The notes beneath the pieces were generated by a model. That model saw nothing but the letters and a program-made list of their open reading frames with translations. It was not told the origin of the DNA and made no database searches. A stretch of DNA of 58,795 nt from NCBI RefSeq assembly GCF_013523125.1, contig NZ_JAAMQJ010000030.1:1-58795 (forward strand), in the 5' to 3' direction. A program made the translations under genes and the position numbers. Positions 45,068 to 55,106 of the stretch are shown here, piece after piece (position 1 is the first letter of the stretch; each line of letters opens with the position of its first letter). Source of the stretch: Pseudomonas entomophila (GTDB lineage: Bacteria > Pseudomonadota > Gammaproteobacteria > Pseudomonadales > Pseudomonadaceae).

Positions 45068-47941
45068 CTAGGCGCCGATGTTGAGCACGAGTCTATTGCG
45101 ATTGTCCAGTACCGAACGACCTTCGAAGTCGACGCGAAGGCGATGCAGGTTGCCATCTTCGTCGAACAACTCGATCTGCAGGGGCGCATCCAGCGCACTA
45201 CGGTATTGCTTGTGGATGCTGCCCTTGGCCATTTTGTCGTGCCAGTAAGGCATGTCGGGTAGCCGATGCAGACTGATCAGCAATTGACCTTTGCCGGGCA
45301 CCTTGTTGTCGACGAAGTCCGTCTTCAGACCGTGATAATCCAGTTCATGGGCCATCGCCAGCAGGCGCCCGTCAATGGTCAACCCGGAAGGCGCATCTTC
45401 ATCCGCGGGGTTGAAGGCATAGGCGAGGTAGCTAAAGTAGGTTTCATTCACCTGCTCGCTTTCCCAACGTACTGCAGAGGCCGCACTCAACGTGCAGGTA
45501 CGGAAATTCACCGGCACCCCCAAGTGGATACAGGACAGCGTCCAGTAGTCGATGCTCTCGTCGCTGAACGCAAACTCTTCCACGGGATATCCCGGCTGCG
45601 GAGTGGGCGGTGGTGGGTCATTGAACACGCGCTCACGGCTGAGCTCGTATTCACTCAGCGAAAAGCGCGGCGCGGCCACGCTCACCACCTTGACCGTACT
45701 CTGCTTTTCACGCGAGTCCCATTCCCCGCCGCCGTCCTTGGTGAACTTTGCGTAGAATTCGGCAGTTCCTGCCTCGGTACTTTGCAGGTAGAACAGCTTG
45801 CGACTGGTAGCCGCTTCGCCCTGCACCGAACCGCCTGCAGTAGGCGAACCGCGGTACCTGAAAGGGTTACGCTCAAGGTTGACATACCAGGGCTGCGCGT
45901 CTGGGCCTGGTAGCACCCCTTCGGCACTCGCCTCCACGAACGGCAGCTTGGCGTTGCCGATCAGATTGTAGAATGTCAGCGTCGACAGTTCGGCCGGGCT
46001 TAGCGGGATCTCCAGCTCGCCTACCTTGGCGGTTTCGATCGTGACCAGCACCTCGATCTGTTGCATGCCATTGGCCAGGCATTCGCTCGTGCCTCTGGCC
46101 TCGAGTTTGAATGCGCTCAGCGCGCTCCAGGTGGGAGGCGTCGTTGAACGCTCGGCCAGCTCGACCAGTGCATAACCGCTGTCTCTACCGTTGACTTCCG
46201 CCATGATCACGCTGGCAATCGAACCACGTTGAGGAGGTGGCGTGTAGAGCCCACTCTGAGTGATATTGCCTTCACCAAAGACCTTCCAGAGTGTGGCGTC
46301 AGGCATTGGTAGATCGAGCGTGCTGCCGTCTTCCAAGGTCACGAGAGTGTCATTTATCTGGAACTGGATAGGCTCGGAAGCGTCCAGTTCGCCCACATAA
46401 TCGGGGGTAAGCGTCAGGTTAGGTGCCCAGGCGTAAATGGCCACTAGCGCTTGAGCCTCAGCGGCGAGGTCGTCATCGCGCGCGATGATCCGCTGAAAAA
46501 GCACCTCCGGCACGTACTCTTCCGGCACGAAGGGTTCGAATGTTGCGAGCCCTCCGCCCAGGTCCACCAGCTCACCCAATACCGGTTCATCATCAGGAAG
46601 TGACCAGGTCACCGAGGGGTCGCTAACCAGTGTCACCGCACCCTGCCCCTCGGCCCAACTGGACACTCGCGGCGAGATCGCCAGAGGGTCGGCGGACTCG
46701 ACAATCAGTGCGTTGCGTCGTTGCTCTCCCGCAGGCCCTTGATGTCGGTTGGTGACCACGACTACCTGCTGGGCCTGACGCGCGCGCCCCTCAGGCGTCG
46801 CGGTGTAGCGTCCCTGATTGTCGATATCCGCAGCGCCCGTCGTGTACTGAACGCTCTCAGCGCTCCACGACTGCGCCTCAGCCAGGCGCCGCCCGCCCGC
46901 CTGCAGCTCGAATTGCTGCCTCTGGCCCGCGCTGAGCTGGCTGTGCAACGGTGCGACCATGAACGAGCGCGTGGCGGGTCCAACACGGCCGAACACTACC
47001 CGGTCCAGCGGCGTGTGCCGCTCAAGATCGGCAACCTGAAAGGCATTGGGCATGCGCAGCTGATCGATCAGGCTGTTCTGAAAGCCGTCGAACAACCCAT
47101 TGAGCTCGCTATTGACGAGCAACGTCGTGTCGAAGGCCAAGGCCCCTCGTGCGTCCATGTCATCAGGGATCAGATAGGGGAGCATCGCCGGACTGGCTGG
47201 CAAGCGGCCTGGCTCGACGCTGACATTGAGCTGGCAGAGCAGCACCACAGCGCCATCACCTGCGTGTGCCGAGCCTTCCACACCGGCTTGCGGGTGGGCC
47301 TGGGTCCGCACCGTGAATGACTGCACGGACAACGGCCCGAAATCGCTGAAATCGAGGCTGAGAGGCACGGACGTCTGCCGATAACTCGGGTGCTCAAGTA
47401 TCCGTTTGCCAAAACGTTCACCAATCACCCGATTGGCGTACGGGGTTCCACCCAGATTGCAGCTCGGCGACTCTGCTTTGGCCAGATCCACAATCAACCG
47501 ACCTTGATTGGCGACCCTTGCCTTCTGTACCTCCAGGGGGATGCTCATGCTCACTCGATAGCCCATGCGCTCGTGCAAGCTCATGCTGTAGTTCAATCGC
47601 GGTGGACGTCCGGCGAAGTGCAGCTTGGAGACCACGCTTCCGGTCAGGATGGGCAGACTGAGCGTCACCTTGGCATTGGCCAGTGATGCGTTTTCAAAAG
47701 AAAGCTGCGGCGGACCCAGCACCACATTTGACAGCGTCATGTGTTCGGTGCTGGTTTCATCCAAGGCAAAGGTGTCATCAAATGGCAGGATGAAGCGCTG
47801 GTCGTCGAACGCCGCGAGAAACTGTTGTTGCAGCAAGTCGTTGAGTGCCGTGCGACCGATTGCCATGATCGCCCCCCAGTCATGCATGACGCCGCCTTGG
47901 GCTAAACGCTCCAGCAACGCACTTTTGGAATTGAAGTTCAT
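45068..47941 (-). CDS. P47/OrfX-like (TULIP) N-terminus with Ig-like modules, 957 residues
   Basis: No certain family assignment. N-terminal 'VMHDWGAIMAIGRTALNDLLQQQFLAAF' and a downstream 'HAGDGAVVLLCQLNVSVE' resemble the layout of clostridial P47/OrfX proteins (TULIP fold), which open with a GWD-x-(V/I) motif before an amphipathic helix. From about residue 330 come modules with 'GRYTATP' and 'GLYTPPP', like bacterial Ig domains. The C-terminal 180 residues ('YWTLSCIHLGVPVNFRTCTL...HRLRVDFEGRSVLDNRNRLVLNIGA') are distinct. No signal peptide. The ATG overlaps the stop of the 817-aa gene by 4 bp. Confidence 0.6.
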   Translation of the reverse strand: MNFNSKSALLERLAQGGVMHDWGAIMAIGRTALNDLLQQQFLAAFDDQRFILPFDDTFALDETSTEHMTLSNVVLGPPQLSFENASLANAKVTLSLPILTGSVVSKLHFAGRPPRLNYSMSLHERMGYRVSMSIPLEVQKARVANQGRLIVDLAKAESPSCNLGGTPYANRVIGERFGKRILEHPSYRQTSVPLSLDFSDFGPLSVQSFTVRTQAHPQAGVEGSAHAGDGAVVLLCQLNVSVEPGRLPASPAMLPYLIPDDMDARGALAFDTTLLVNSELNGLFDGFQNSLIDQLRMPNAFQVADLERHTPLDRVVFGRVGPATRSFMVAPLHSQLSAGQRQQFELQAGGRRLAEAQSWSAESVQYTTGAADIDNQGRYTATPEGRARQAQQVVVVTNRHQGPAGEQRRNALIVESADPLAISPRVSSWAEGQGAVTLVSDPSVTWSLPDDEPVLGELVDLGGGLATFEPFVPEEYVPEVLFQRIIARDDDLAAEAQALVAIYAWAPNLTLTPDYVGELDASEPIQFQINDTLVTLEDGSTLDLPMPDATLWKVFGEGNITQSGLYTPPPQRGSIASVIMAEVNGRDSGYALVELAERSTTPPTWSALSAFKLEARGTSECLANGMQQIEVLVTIETAKVGELEIPLSPAELSTLTFYNLIGNAKLPFVEASAEGVLPGPDAQPWYVNLERNPFRYRGSPTAGGSVQGEAATSRKLFYLQSTEAGTAEFYAKFTKDGGGEWDSREKQSTVKVVSVAAPRFSLSEYELSRERVFNDPPPPTPQPGYPVEEFAFSDESIDYWTLSCIHLGVPVNFRTCTLSAASAVRWESEQVNETYFSYLAYAFNPADEDAPSGLTIDGRLLAMAHELDYHGLKTDFVDNKVPGKGQLLISLHRLPDMPYWHDKMAKGSIHKQYRSALDAPLQIELFDEDGNLHRLRVDFEGRSVLDNRNRLVLNIGA

Positions 47942-50391
47942 GATTTCGCCTCTTGGGTGAGGTTGACGAAACGCTCGGCAGTGATGAACGGCACAGGCAG
48001 GATGGCGATTGCCCAGTACCAGTTCCTGTCATCGTTCTCCACTGCGGCTACCACGGCGTAGGCTTCTTCAGTATCAGGAGCGGGCGTGTAGAGCCCTTCG
48101 ATAAATGTTCCTGAGCCTGCGACCAAATACCAGGTGGTGTCTTCAGGGGCGACGACGTAATCGCCTTTCTTGCCGCTGCCATAGAAGGTCAATTTCACGC
48201 CTGTACCGCTGGTTTCGTAAGTGAACCAGTTCGTCAGGTTTTCCAGCGGCAGCAGCACCAGGACTTCCTGACTGCCGCCTCGGCTGCCGGTTACCAGCAC
48301 TTGCTCCACGGCCAGGAGCTGAGCGAGATCTTCATCGGCGCGCCAGGCTTCGCTTCGGCGATGTTCACGCCATTGTGGAGCAATCGCTCCAGGGCCTGGC
48401 TTTGCATCGAGCAGGACGGGAGGTGGTACGTAGAGCTTGGAGTAAGCGACATCGGGGTCGCCATCAGGATCATCGATCACCTTGCCCAGCGCTCCGGAAG
48501 ACATGCGGAATGTCAGCGTATTGGCCGGGTCCAGCGGCGTGCCGCGCACCTTGTAGCCACTGACGCCGCGATTGACCAGCATCACGAGCGGGTCAAGACC
48601 GATGTCGCGTGTCACGATGCCGACCAAGGCGCTGCTGGACGCGGTGCCGGATCGGGCCCGGGCGGTGACGATCACCCGCTTGTGGAAATCCTGCATCGTC
48701 GAGCGCGGCGGTGCGGTGTACACCCCCGAGCTGGCATTGATGGTGCCCGGATCACCTCCTTCGCCAGGCAGGTTGGCAACCGACCAGGTGACTGACACGC
48801 CCGCAGGAGACGTTGCGAACGTGCGCTGAGCGCCAGCCCCCAGCAGGGTTTCGACCGGGTCGATTTCGAACGTGGTCAACGTCGGCGCCAGTTGTCCAAA
48901 GGTGATCAGTGGGCCAGGATTGTGAACGGCCAGCGGTTTGAATGCCTGCTCCCCTCGGAAGAGCACATTGTTCAGCACGAACAGATCGAACTCGAAACCT
49001 AAGCGACCGAGCGCCTCGCGAAATCGATCGAGTTGACGCGACGCACGTTCCGACAAGAAAGGAATCGCTTTGGCTCGATCATCCGCATTCAACAGATTGT
49101 CCTGATCGTTCAAATCGGTCTTAATATCGAGCGTTGAATCAAACAGCGAGGTCCCGACTCGGCCGTTTTCAAGCAACACAAATTCATACACTACACGAAG
49201 GGTAAACGTGGTGAAAGACCGACAGGTTTTAAGGTCCGCCCCGTCGCGGAAAATGAGATGATTCAAATCATTGTTTCCGCTCCACTCAATAACCATTCGT
49301 CCTTCGTCAAGGCGCGCTACCAACTGACCATCACAGTGATCCACGGCATTCTGATAGGCGCCAAAGGCACTGTACGTGGAAAATGCTTCTAGACGCCTAT
49401 TACCACTGATCGGAATTTCCGCACTGGCATCGCGTTCATAAAGAACGCCATGGGTACTCCTCAACACGCCATTCTCGTAGTCCGCTGTAAAACGTTGTGT
49501 CAATGAAGGCATGAGATCGATGATGCCCGCCACCATCTTGTCGAACACTGACGAGACCTTGAATGCGATGAGAGCGTCTGTACGCGTGGCTTCTGTAGGC
49601 AACAAATACTGAGAGCCTTTAGCCGGGATACCACCACCGCTTCCACCCGAGCTCTCCAGCCCGACAAAGACCAGGACAGCACCGTCCCCTGCGCTGGGGG
49701 TTCCCAACAGGTGCGTGTTGGGTGACGGCTGAGTGCGCAGCGTGATGAGGGTAGGGTTGATGATACCGTCACTTTCCAGCAGTTCACTCACTACGAAGAT
49801 TTTCTTGCTGCCCGGCAACCGATCGAAAAATTCCTTGAATTTCACGCCGCCGATCGCGTCTTCTTCCGCTGTGTCCGCGTAGGTCAGGTAGAAGTCCGTT
49901 CCTTTGCTCAGGTCTATCCCTACACACCCTGCCCCGATCTGGACATCGACTTGATTCAGGTTGACCCGCACATGCAGCACTGGCCCATTCAACGCGTCGG
50001 CCATTTTGACACGGGTAATTTGAAACAATTTCGGATTATTCGGATTCTCGATGGTCAGCTGCTTGCCGCCGATGATGCGCATCTTCAAATCGGCACGAGA
50101 CGATTCCAGGTCCGCGTTTTCAAAGGACAGGCGTGGCGCGTCGATGCGGTAGTCGATCACCCGCTCGATGACCGAAGGCGTCGACGCGCCGTCAAAACTG
50201 ATCGGTTCGAACCAGGAAGTGCTACTGAAGCGCTTAATATATTCCTGCAGCAAGATCTTGTTGGTTTTATTACGATCGTACGCAATGATCGCATCCCACC
50301 CTAGCAGATCAGGCGTTCTCTTGAAATAATCGAGCACCTGGTCTTCAGAGACCTGCAACTCAGCTCGGCCTTTATCAATTGACTGTTTCAT
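47938..50391 (-). CDS. P47/OrfX-like (TULIP) N-terminus with Ig-like modules, 817 residues
   Basis: Partner of the 957-aa protein. Residues about 28-54 read 'LLGWDAIIAYDRNKTNKILL' and beyond, a good match in pattern to the P47/OrfX N-terminal motif; 'LGTPSAGDGAVLVFVGLE' parallels the second motif of the 957-aa protein. Then Ig-like modules with 'SSGVYTAPP' and 'EGLYTPAP'. The region 49080-49500 is visibly AT-richer than neighbours. No signal peptide or membrane helix. Function inferred only from context. Confidence 0.6.
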   Translation of the reverse strand: MKQSIDKGRAELQVSEDQVLDYFKRTPDLLGWDAIIAYDRNKTNKILLQEYIKRFSSTSWFEPISFDGASTPSVIERVIDYRIDAPRLSFENADLESSRADLKMRIIGGKQLTIENPNNPKLFQITRVKMADALNGPVLHVRVNLNQVDVQIGAGCVGIDLSKGTDFYLTYADTAEEDAIGGVKFKEFFDRLPGSKKIFVVSELLESDGIINPTLITLRTQPSPNTHLLGTPSAGDGAVLVFVGLESSGGSGGGIPAKGSQYLLPTEATRTDALIAFKVSSVFDKMVAGIIDLMPSLTQRFTADYENGVLRSTHGVLYERDASAEIPISGNRRLEAFSTYSAFGAYQNAVDHCDGQLVARLDEGRMVIEWSGNNDLNHLIFRDGADLKTCRSFTTFTLRVVYEFVLLENGRVGTSLFDSTLDIKTDLNDQDNLLNADDRAKAIPFLSERASRQLDRFREALGRLGFEFDLFVLNNVLFRGEQAFKPLAVHNPGPLITFGQLAPTLTTFEIDPVETLLGAGAQRTFATSPAGVSVTWSVANLPGEGGDPGTINASSGVYTAPPRSTMQDFHKRVIVTARARSGTASSSALVGIVTRDIGLDPLVMLVNRGVSGYKVRGTPLDPANTLTFRMSSGALGKVIDDPDGDPDVAYSKLYVPPPVLLDAKPGPGAIAPQWREHRRSEAWRADEDLAQLLAVEQVLVTGSRGGSQEVLVLLPLENLTNWFTYETSGTGVKLTFYGSGKKGDYVVAPEDTTWYLVAGSGTFIEGLYTPAPDTEEAYAVVAAVENDDRNWYWAIAILPVPFITAERFVNLTQEAKS

Positions 50392-50413
50392 GGCAACCTC
50401 CTAACTTTCTGGA

Positions 50414-52261
50414 TCACGGTTGTAGCGTCAGCGTCAGCAATGGGAAATCAAACCAGGTATCCGTTGACGCCTCATTTTCGAAATTGAGTTGCACTTGAAT
50501 GGTGAAGTCTTTTCCAGCGGCTTGTTGGCTAAGCTGCCCCGTGCTGAGCATCACAATCACTTCGTTGCGGCTGATGTCGTCGGCCTTTACGTCGCTATTG
50601 CACAGCGTTGAAACCAATGGCCTGCCGTTTTCGGCAACCCCCTTGAACAGGACCCTGATCTTCTGACCCACCGCCATGAACACCCAAGCGGCGAGCTTCA
50701 AGGTGGCACCGGCCTCAGGCACAGCAGCCCGTGACAATGTGTTGCCGATCGCTTCGACGCACTGAATCGTGGGGTAACGCATGATTGCCAACGGCTGAAT
50801 GCGCAATTGCACGGCTGGCGATTCCTGGTACTTGCCCTCTTCACTCACCACCCGATAGAACACTGGAAAGCGCTTGGTCGCAGCATTCGCGGTCGCCTCC
50901 ATATTGGGAGCCACTGCTGTAGCAGGTATATGGAATTGGTAGGGAGGCTGGCTGCTCGCGGGCAACATGTGCTCATACCGACCTGCCTGGGAGCGCCCCT
51001 GCCAATGCAGTTGCAGGCGCTCCCCAGGACGCAGCAGCAGATCCGGCACACTGACAACGGCCCCGCCTGTCGCGTGTTCGGCATCCAGCACCATATTTCC
51101 CTCGGGGAGCTCCGTTTGCGCGCTGTTGATCTGTACACGCTTGAAGTCCCGAGGCTGCAGCACCTCGATGTCCAGTTCCCTCGACACCAGCCCTAGGCCC
51201 TCACGTGCAACCTGATACCCCAGCTTCAGCCGCGTCAGGCCGGCCAGCACGCGAGCCTCCAAAACAGCCCCCTGAATGCCACTGGCCAGGGTAGTGAGAT
51301 CGGCACGCAGCGCAGCGCTGCCTGGCTCGTCATTGACCTGCACTAGCGTCCAGTCAGCCGTATGCAAGTCTGGATAAGGCGGTATGCGAATGGTCAGACC
51401 GTCGGGGAAGGTTGCTGGATCCAGAGGGCCGCCGGCATGCCCCACGATGGAGGGCGCCGAAAGCAATTCATGGCCGTTCGGCTTGTCCGGATCCTTCGAA
51501 GGCTCCGGAGGCGGTTTGATCTGGTAGGTCTGCTGTGCGCTTTCGAGGTCACCGCCGTCGACGAACGTAATGCGATAGAAGACGTCGGCATAGCCCCCAT
51601 CGATCCAGTCGAACTGCCCCTTGGGCACCGTCCAGCGCATGCTGTGGCCAACGCTCTGGTCGGTTACCCGATAGTCGATCAGACGCTCTTCATCGAAGTC
51701 GCCATATTCATCGTAACCACGGAAATGAAGCGTGATCTGATCACCTGCCTGCATGGCCTGATACGCAGGCGCCAGGAACAGGCAGCCTGCGCTGCCCAGC
51801 GTTGCAGGATCGATATGCAAGGCGTGTCCGTTCAAGGCTTGCGCCACCGGCATGTGCTCCATGCGGTGACGACGCACACCGACGAAACAGAACGTACGCA
51901 GCGATTCTTCGGGTACGCCAGTGAGGCGCTCATAGGAATAGAACGCATACCCCTGATCGGCCTTAGCCACGAAGGCATTCGGAATGTTGACCGTCAGCCG
52001 CTTGCTGATCGGGTCGAAATCAGGTTCCTCGATTTCCAGTTCGGTGCTGACATCATCCAATGGCTCACCCGCAGCATTGGCACCTCGCCAATTGATACGC
52101 AGCCGGTCGCCCAGTTGAATACCGCTGTACTGGATGAACGTCACCAGCGGTTGGCCCGCCAGACGTTCAAGATCAATTTCGTCATAACTATTAAGAATCT
52201 CGATAGTCGGGGCAGCCAGCGACGCCGACGTGGGGAACATACTGTCAGTTGAGCTGTTCAT
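50414..52261 (-). CDS. Tandem beta-sandwich (Ig-like) repeat protein, 615 residues
   Basis: Not a named family. At least four modules of about 130-150 residues share a pattern 'A...L....G.x.x.WRG/FRGYDEYG...D...': 'GIQLGDRLRINWRGANAAGEPLDD', 'AMQAGDQITLHFRGYDEYGDFDEE', 'LLRPGERLQLHWQGRSQAGRYEH', 'FMAVGQKIRVLFKGVAENGRPL'. This is typical of Ig-like repeats. No signal peptide. First gene of the minus-strand operon; its 5' region (52262-52489) is shared with the divergent secreted protein. The 817-aa gene follows after 22 bp. Confidence 0.65.
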   Translation of the reverse strand: MNSSTDSMFPTSASLAAPTIEILNSYDEIDLERLAGQPLVTFIQYSGIQLGDRLRINWRGANAAGEPLDDVSTELEIEEPDFDPISKRLTVNIPNAFVAKADQGYAFYSYERLTGVPEESLRTFCFVGVRRHRMEHMPVAQALNGHALHIDPATLGSAGCLFLAPAYQAMQAGDQITLHFRGYDEYGDFDEERLIDYRVTDQSVGHSMRWTVPKGQFDWIDGGYADVFYRITFVDGGDLESAQQTYQIKPPPEPSKDPDKPNGHELLSAPSIVGHAGGPLDPATFPDGLTIRIPPYPDLHTADWTLVQVNDEPGSAALRADLTTLASGIQGAVLEARVLAGLTRLKLGYQVAREGLGLVSRELDIEVLQPRDFKRVQINSAQTELPEGNMVLDAEHATGGAVVSVPDLLLRPGERLQLHWQGRSQAGRYEHMLPASSQPPYQFHIPATAVAPNMEATANAATKRFPVFYRVVSEEGKYQESPAVQLRIQPLAIMRYPTIQCVEAIGNTLSRAAVPEAGATLKLAAWVFMAVGQKIRVLFKGVAENGRPLVSTLCNSDVKADDISRNEVIVMLSTGQLSQQAAGKDFTIQVQLNFENEASTDTWFDFPLLTLTLQP

Positions 52262-52489
52262 GAAGAGGCCTGATTACGGATGACTGGTCGACAGTTATAG
52301 GCCGATGTCAGGCGCGCACCAACTGGTAGAAATGACAGGTCAATTACGAGCCTGACGAGATGCTCGCTTTACTTGGCCTGTTATTTCTATCAGGTGCTCG
52401 CCGCGCGCGATCAAATTAGGCTTGTGTGACAGCGGTGTACGCCTGGCGTGACACCTCTTCCCGCTGAATCCTTAGGAGCCCCGACGACC
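52262..52489. promoter_or_regulatory. Divergent promoter region of the two toxin-like transcripts
   Basis: 228 bp between the 615-aa gene (minus) and the secreted Cys-repeat gene (plus). It is AT-richer than the flanks, with stretches such as CAATTACG and GTTATTTCTATC, but I could not fix -35/-10 pairs. TAGGAG at 52474-52479 is the plus-strand RBS. Confidence 0.45.
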
Positions 52490-53539
52490 ATGCCCATTTA
52501 CACACCAGGACGCCTCGCACTCTGTATTGCACTGGCCGCCAGTTTCATGAGCGCTCAGGCCCAGTCTGGAAACCTGACCTTATTAAACAAGAACAATGGC
52601 ACTTGTGGTTTCCCTACGCCTGAGGCCGGCTCGGGATTGACGTATCACTATGCGGTGGATAGTCCGTCCTACTCCTGCTATCCGGAAGGCGTTCGACAGA
52701 TCCGGTTCAGCAATCTGCCTTCGGCCATGGACATCCTGCTGACATCCAACCGAGACTGCCGTCCTGAGTCGGCCAAGCAAGACGAATATTGGGTACGCCT
52801 CAGGACCATCGCCACCAACACGGGCGATGAGCGCATCTATTCATTCGAAGAGTTACAAGCCTTCACGAAGAACAAGACGATCTTCAGGGGCCTCAAGGTG
52901 ATCGACAAAAAGGCCGTTGCAGCCGACACCATGCGTGATGCCACCACGTGCATCCGCATTTCGGCATCGGCGGACATCGACACGCCAGCGCAACTCGATA
53001 CGCTAAGCATCTCCAGCCAGCAGAAAACTCCAGCAGCGTCTGAACAGAACGGTCCTAAAGAGCGCGCCTGTCCCGCCAATCACTTCATGACTGCACGCTA
53101 TCATAGTGGTGATGAAAATGCGGACACCCATTATACCTGCAGCACGGTAAGCGGTTACACGACACGATCGCCACAATGGTCACCTGAATTCCGCGAATCT
53201 GGCCTTGATAAAATAGAGGGGACCCACGTCACCGCCAATGACAAACGTTATATCTATTTTACATGTCCAATCAATACAGTGATGACTGCACGATGGCACG
53301 ACGGTGACGAAAATGGCAAGACCAAGTATCAGTGTGCGACCCTGCTATCACCCGGGGGGCAAGAGGTGCTCGTTGAGCCCGGCGCCTGGTCCAACGAGTT
53401 CAAGGAAAGTTCCACAACCTATGAAACATGCGGTTCGGATGAAGCCATGATTGGGCGTGCGCACAAGAATGACGAGAATGGCCAGACACGCTTCCTCTGC
53501 GCGACCTTGCGCCCGCTTGCCGCCAAAGGAGCGAACTGA
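52490..53539 (+). CDS. Secreted protein with three Cys-x22-Cys repeats
   Basis: 349 residues, not a recognised family. Signal peptide about 1-25 (cut after SAQAQ). N-terminal domain of about 160 residues with paired Cys (C39, C63, C90, C154). Three C-terminal repeats each have two Cys exactly 23 positions apart: C194-C217, C259-C282, C314-C337. Consensus C-P-x4-M-T-A-R-x-H-x-G-D-E-N-x2-T-x-Y-x-C. This looks like a disulfide-clamped binding module, with a remote likeness to dermatopontin-type repeats. The Rhs ATG follows after 1 bp, so it is co-transcribed. ATG 52490 has TAGGAG upstream. Confidence 0.75.
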   Translation: MPIYTPGRLALCIALAASFMSAQAQSGNLTLLNKNNGTCGFPTPEAGSGLTYHYAVDSPSYSCYPEGVRQIRFSNLPSAMDILLTSNRDCRPESAKQDEYWVRLRTIATNTGDERIYSFEELQAFTKNKTIFRGLKVIDKKAVAADTMRDATTCIRISASADIDTPAQLDTLSISSQQKTPAASEQNGPKERACPANHFMTARYHSGDENADTHYTCSTVSGYTTRSPQWSPEFRESGLDKIEGTHVTANDKRYIYFTCPINTVMTARWHDGDENGKTKYQCATLLSPGGQEVLVEPGAWSNEFKESSTTYETCGSDEAMIGRAHKNDENGQTRFLCATLRPLAAKGAN

Positions 53540-53540
53540 A

Positions 53541-55106
53541 ATGTCGACCACTTCAACCGCCCAGTCCAATGCGTTCAACTTCACAAGCTTCGTGCAGAAC
53601 AGCGTCGATCCACGTACTGGCCAGTACACTTTGGGCATCGAATTGCCGGAACTGGTCGGCAACGACCAGCAAGGCCCCGCATTGCCCCTGCGCCTGGCGT
53701 TCAGTCCCATGAATCACACCGACGCAGGCTTTGGCCATGGCTGGAGCCTGAACCTCAGCCAGTACCGGCCTGCCAGCAACCTGCTCAGCCTGCAGAATGG
53801 CGAGACCTTCAAGGTCGATGGCAGTGACGTAGGCGATGGTACCGGCCTTGGGATTACCGAACGCAAGATTGAAAGTTTTCATCTTCACCAGGAAAGCAGC
53901 ACCTGCTGGCGCGTGGACTACAAGACGGGTCTGGTCGAGTTTCTCGAACTCATGGGTCCGTCTCAGCGCCAGGTGGCCTTGCCGGTACGCATTGAAGCCG
54001 CTTCGGGGCACTGGATCAATCTAAGGTATGATCACGATTTCAACGGCAATCCATGCCTGACTCGCATCACCGATGCCAATGGCACGACATTGCTGACGGT
54101 CAACTACGACAGTGGCGCTGTCTCGTTCGAGCTGTTCCCTGATGCAGCCAGGGGCGACCCGTCCCGGGCCACTTACCGCATGCAGCTGCAACAGCTTGGC
54201 AGCCCCGCCTTGCGCCTGGCCACCCACGTATTCCTGCCGACGGCCGAAGACGCCTGCTGGCAGTTCGAGTATTTGCACCTGGCCTACACCGCCGAGCAGA
54301 ACCTGGCACTGCTCAAGCAGGTCAAGACCCCCCTGGGCGCGACCGAGACCCTCGAACACTGGCAGGGTAACGATGGCCATCACTTCCCTGGCGACGCCCG
54401 TCCGCCCCTACCACGGGTCAAGCGCCACCAGATGGATCCAGGCTTCGGCCAACCGGTGATGGTCACCACCTACACCTATACCGACAACAACTTCCTTGGC
54501 TACGGCGCCAGCGGTGTGAAATGGAGCGACGATGGGCAGGACAACCTGTACCAGTTCACGGGCAGCGACTATGAATACGCTTCCACTGCCAGCCTGTGGC
54601 TCAAGGATGAGGACACAGGCACTCCCGGTGATGGCAAGGCCCTGCGCACGGTGACCCGGCGCTATAACCGCTTCCACCTCATGCGGCTCGAAACCGAAAC
54701 GCAGAATGGGCATATCCAGGAAACCAGCACCGTCTACCATGAAGTGCCTGGGCTGACATTCGAACGCCAGCCGTCCTTCTTCCAGTTGCCTCACCAGGTC
54801 ACCCTGCGATGGAAGCTCGAAGGCAGTGACACCTGGCCCCGCCAAGAAACCAAGACCACCACTTTCGACATGCATGGCAATCTGCTCAAGAGATCGAGCC
54901 CGACGGTAGGTACACCGAGTACACCTACTACGAGATCGAAGGCGAAACCGAACAGGCAGGGGACACTGAGGAGGTCGCCTGCCCACCCGACCCACAGGGC
55001 TTCAAACGCCGCATCAAGTACAAGACCACCTACCCTGCCGAATCAGGAGAAGGCCAGGCAGCGATCCTGCGCAGTCACTATCGCTACCGTGCCATCGGGC
55101 CTGTGA
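53541..55106 (+). CDS. Rhs/TcC-like protein, N-terminal part (frame broken at about 54890)
   Basis: Starts MSTTSTAQSNAFNFTSFVQNSV with GGAG upstream, closely similar over the first 300 residues to the minus-strand Rhs at 41082. The frame is correct to 'FDMHGNLLK' and then becomes low-complexity Pro/Thr/Arg to a TGA at 55104. The -1 frame continues the sense with EIEPDGRYTEYTYYE, joining the 55103 frame. A missing G in CTCAAG(G)AGATC explains this. Intact length would be about 1716 residues. Either a true pseudogene or an assembly error. Confidence 0.85.
   Translation: MSTTSTAQSNAFNFTSFVQNSVDPRTGQYTLGIELPELVGNDQQGPALPLRLAFSPMNHTDAGFGHGWSLNLSQYRPASNLLSLQNGETFKVDGSDVGDGTGLGITERKIESFHLHQESSTCWRVDYKTGLVEFLELMGPSQRQVALPVRIEAASGHWINLRYDHDFNGNPCLTRITDANGTTLLTVNYDSGAVSFELFPDAARGDPSRATYRMQLQQLGSPALRLATHVFLPTAEDACWQFEYLHLAYTAEQNLALLKQVKTPLGATETLEHWQGNDGHHFPGDARPPLPRVKRHQMDPGFGQPVMVTTYTYTDNNFLGYGASGVKWSDDGQDNLYQFTGSDYEYASTASLWLKDEDTGTPGDGKALRTVTRRYNRFHLMRLETETQNGHIQETSTVYHEVPGLTFERQPSFFQLPHQVTLRWKLEGSDTWPRQETKTTTFDMHGNLLKRSSPTVGTPSTPTTRSKAKPNRQGTLRRSPAHPTHRASNAASSTRPPTLPNQEKARQRSCAVTIATVPSGL

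Noticed and set aside
54870..54900. Programmed -1 ribosomal frameshift in the Rhs gene
   Set aside because: No slippery heptamer or downstream structure; a missing base is the simpler explanation.
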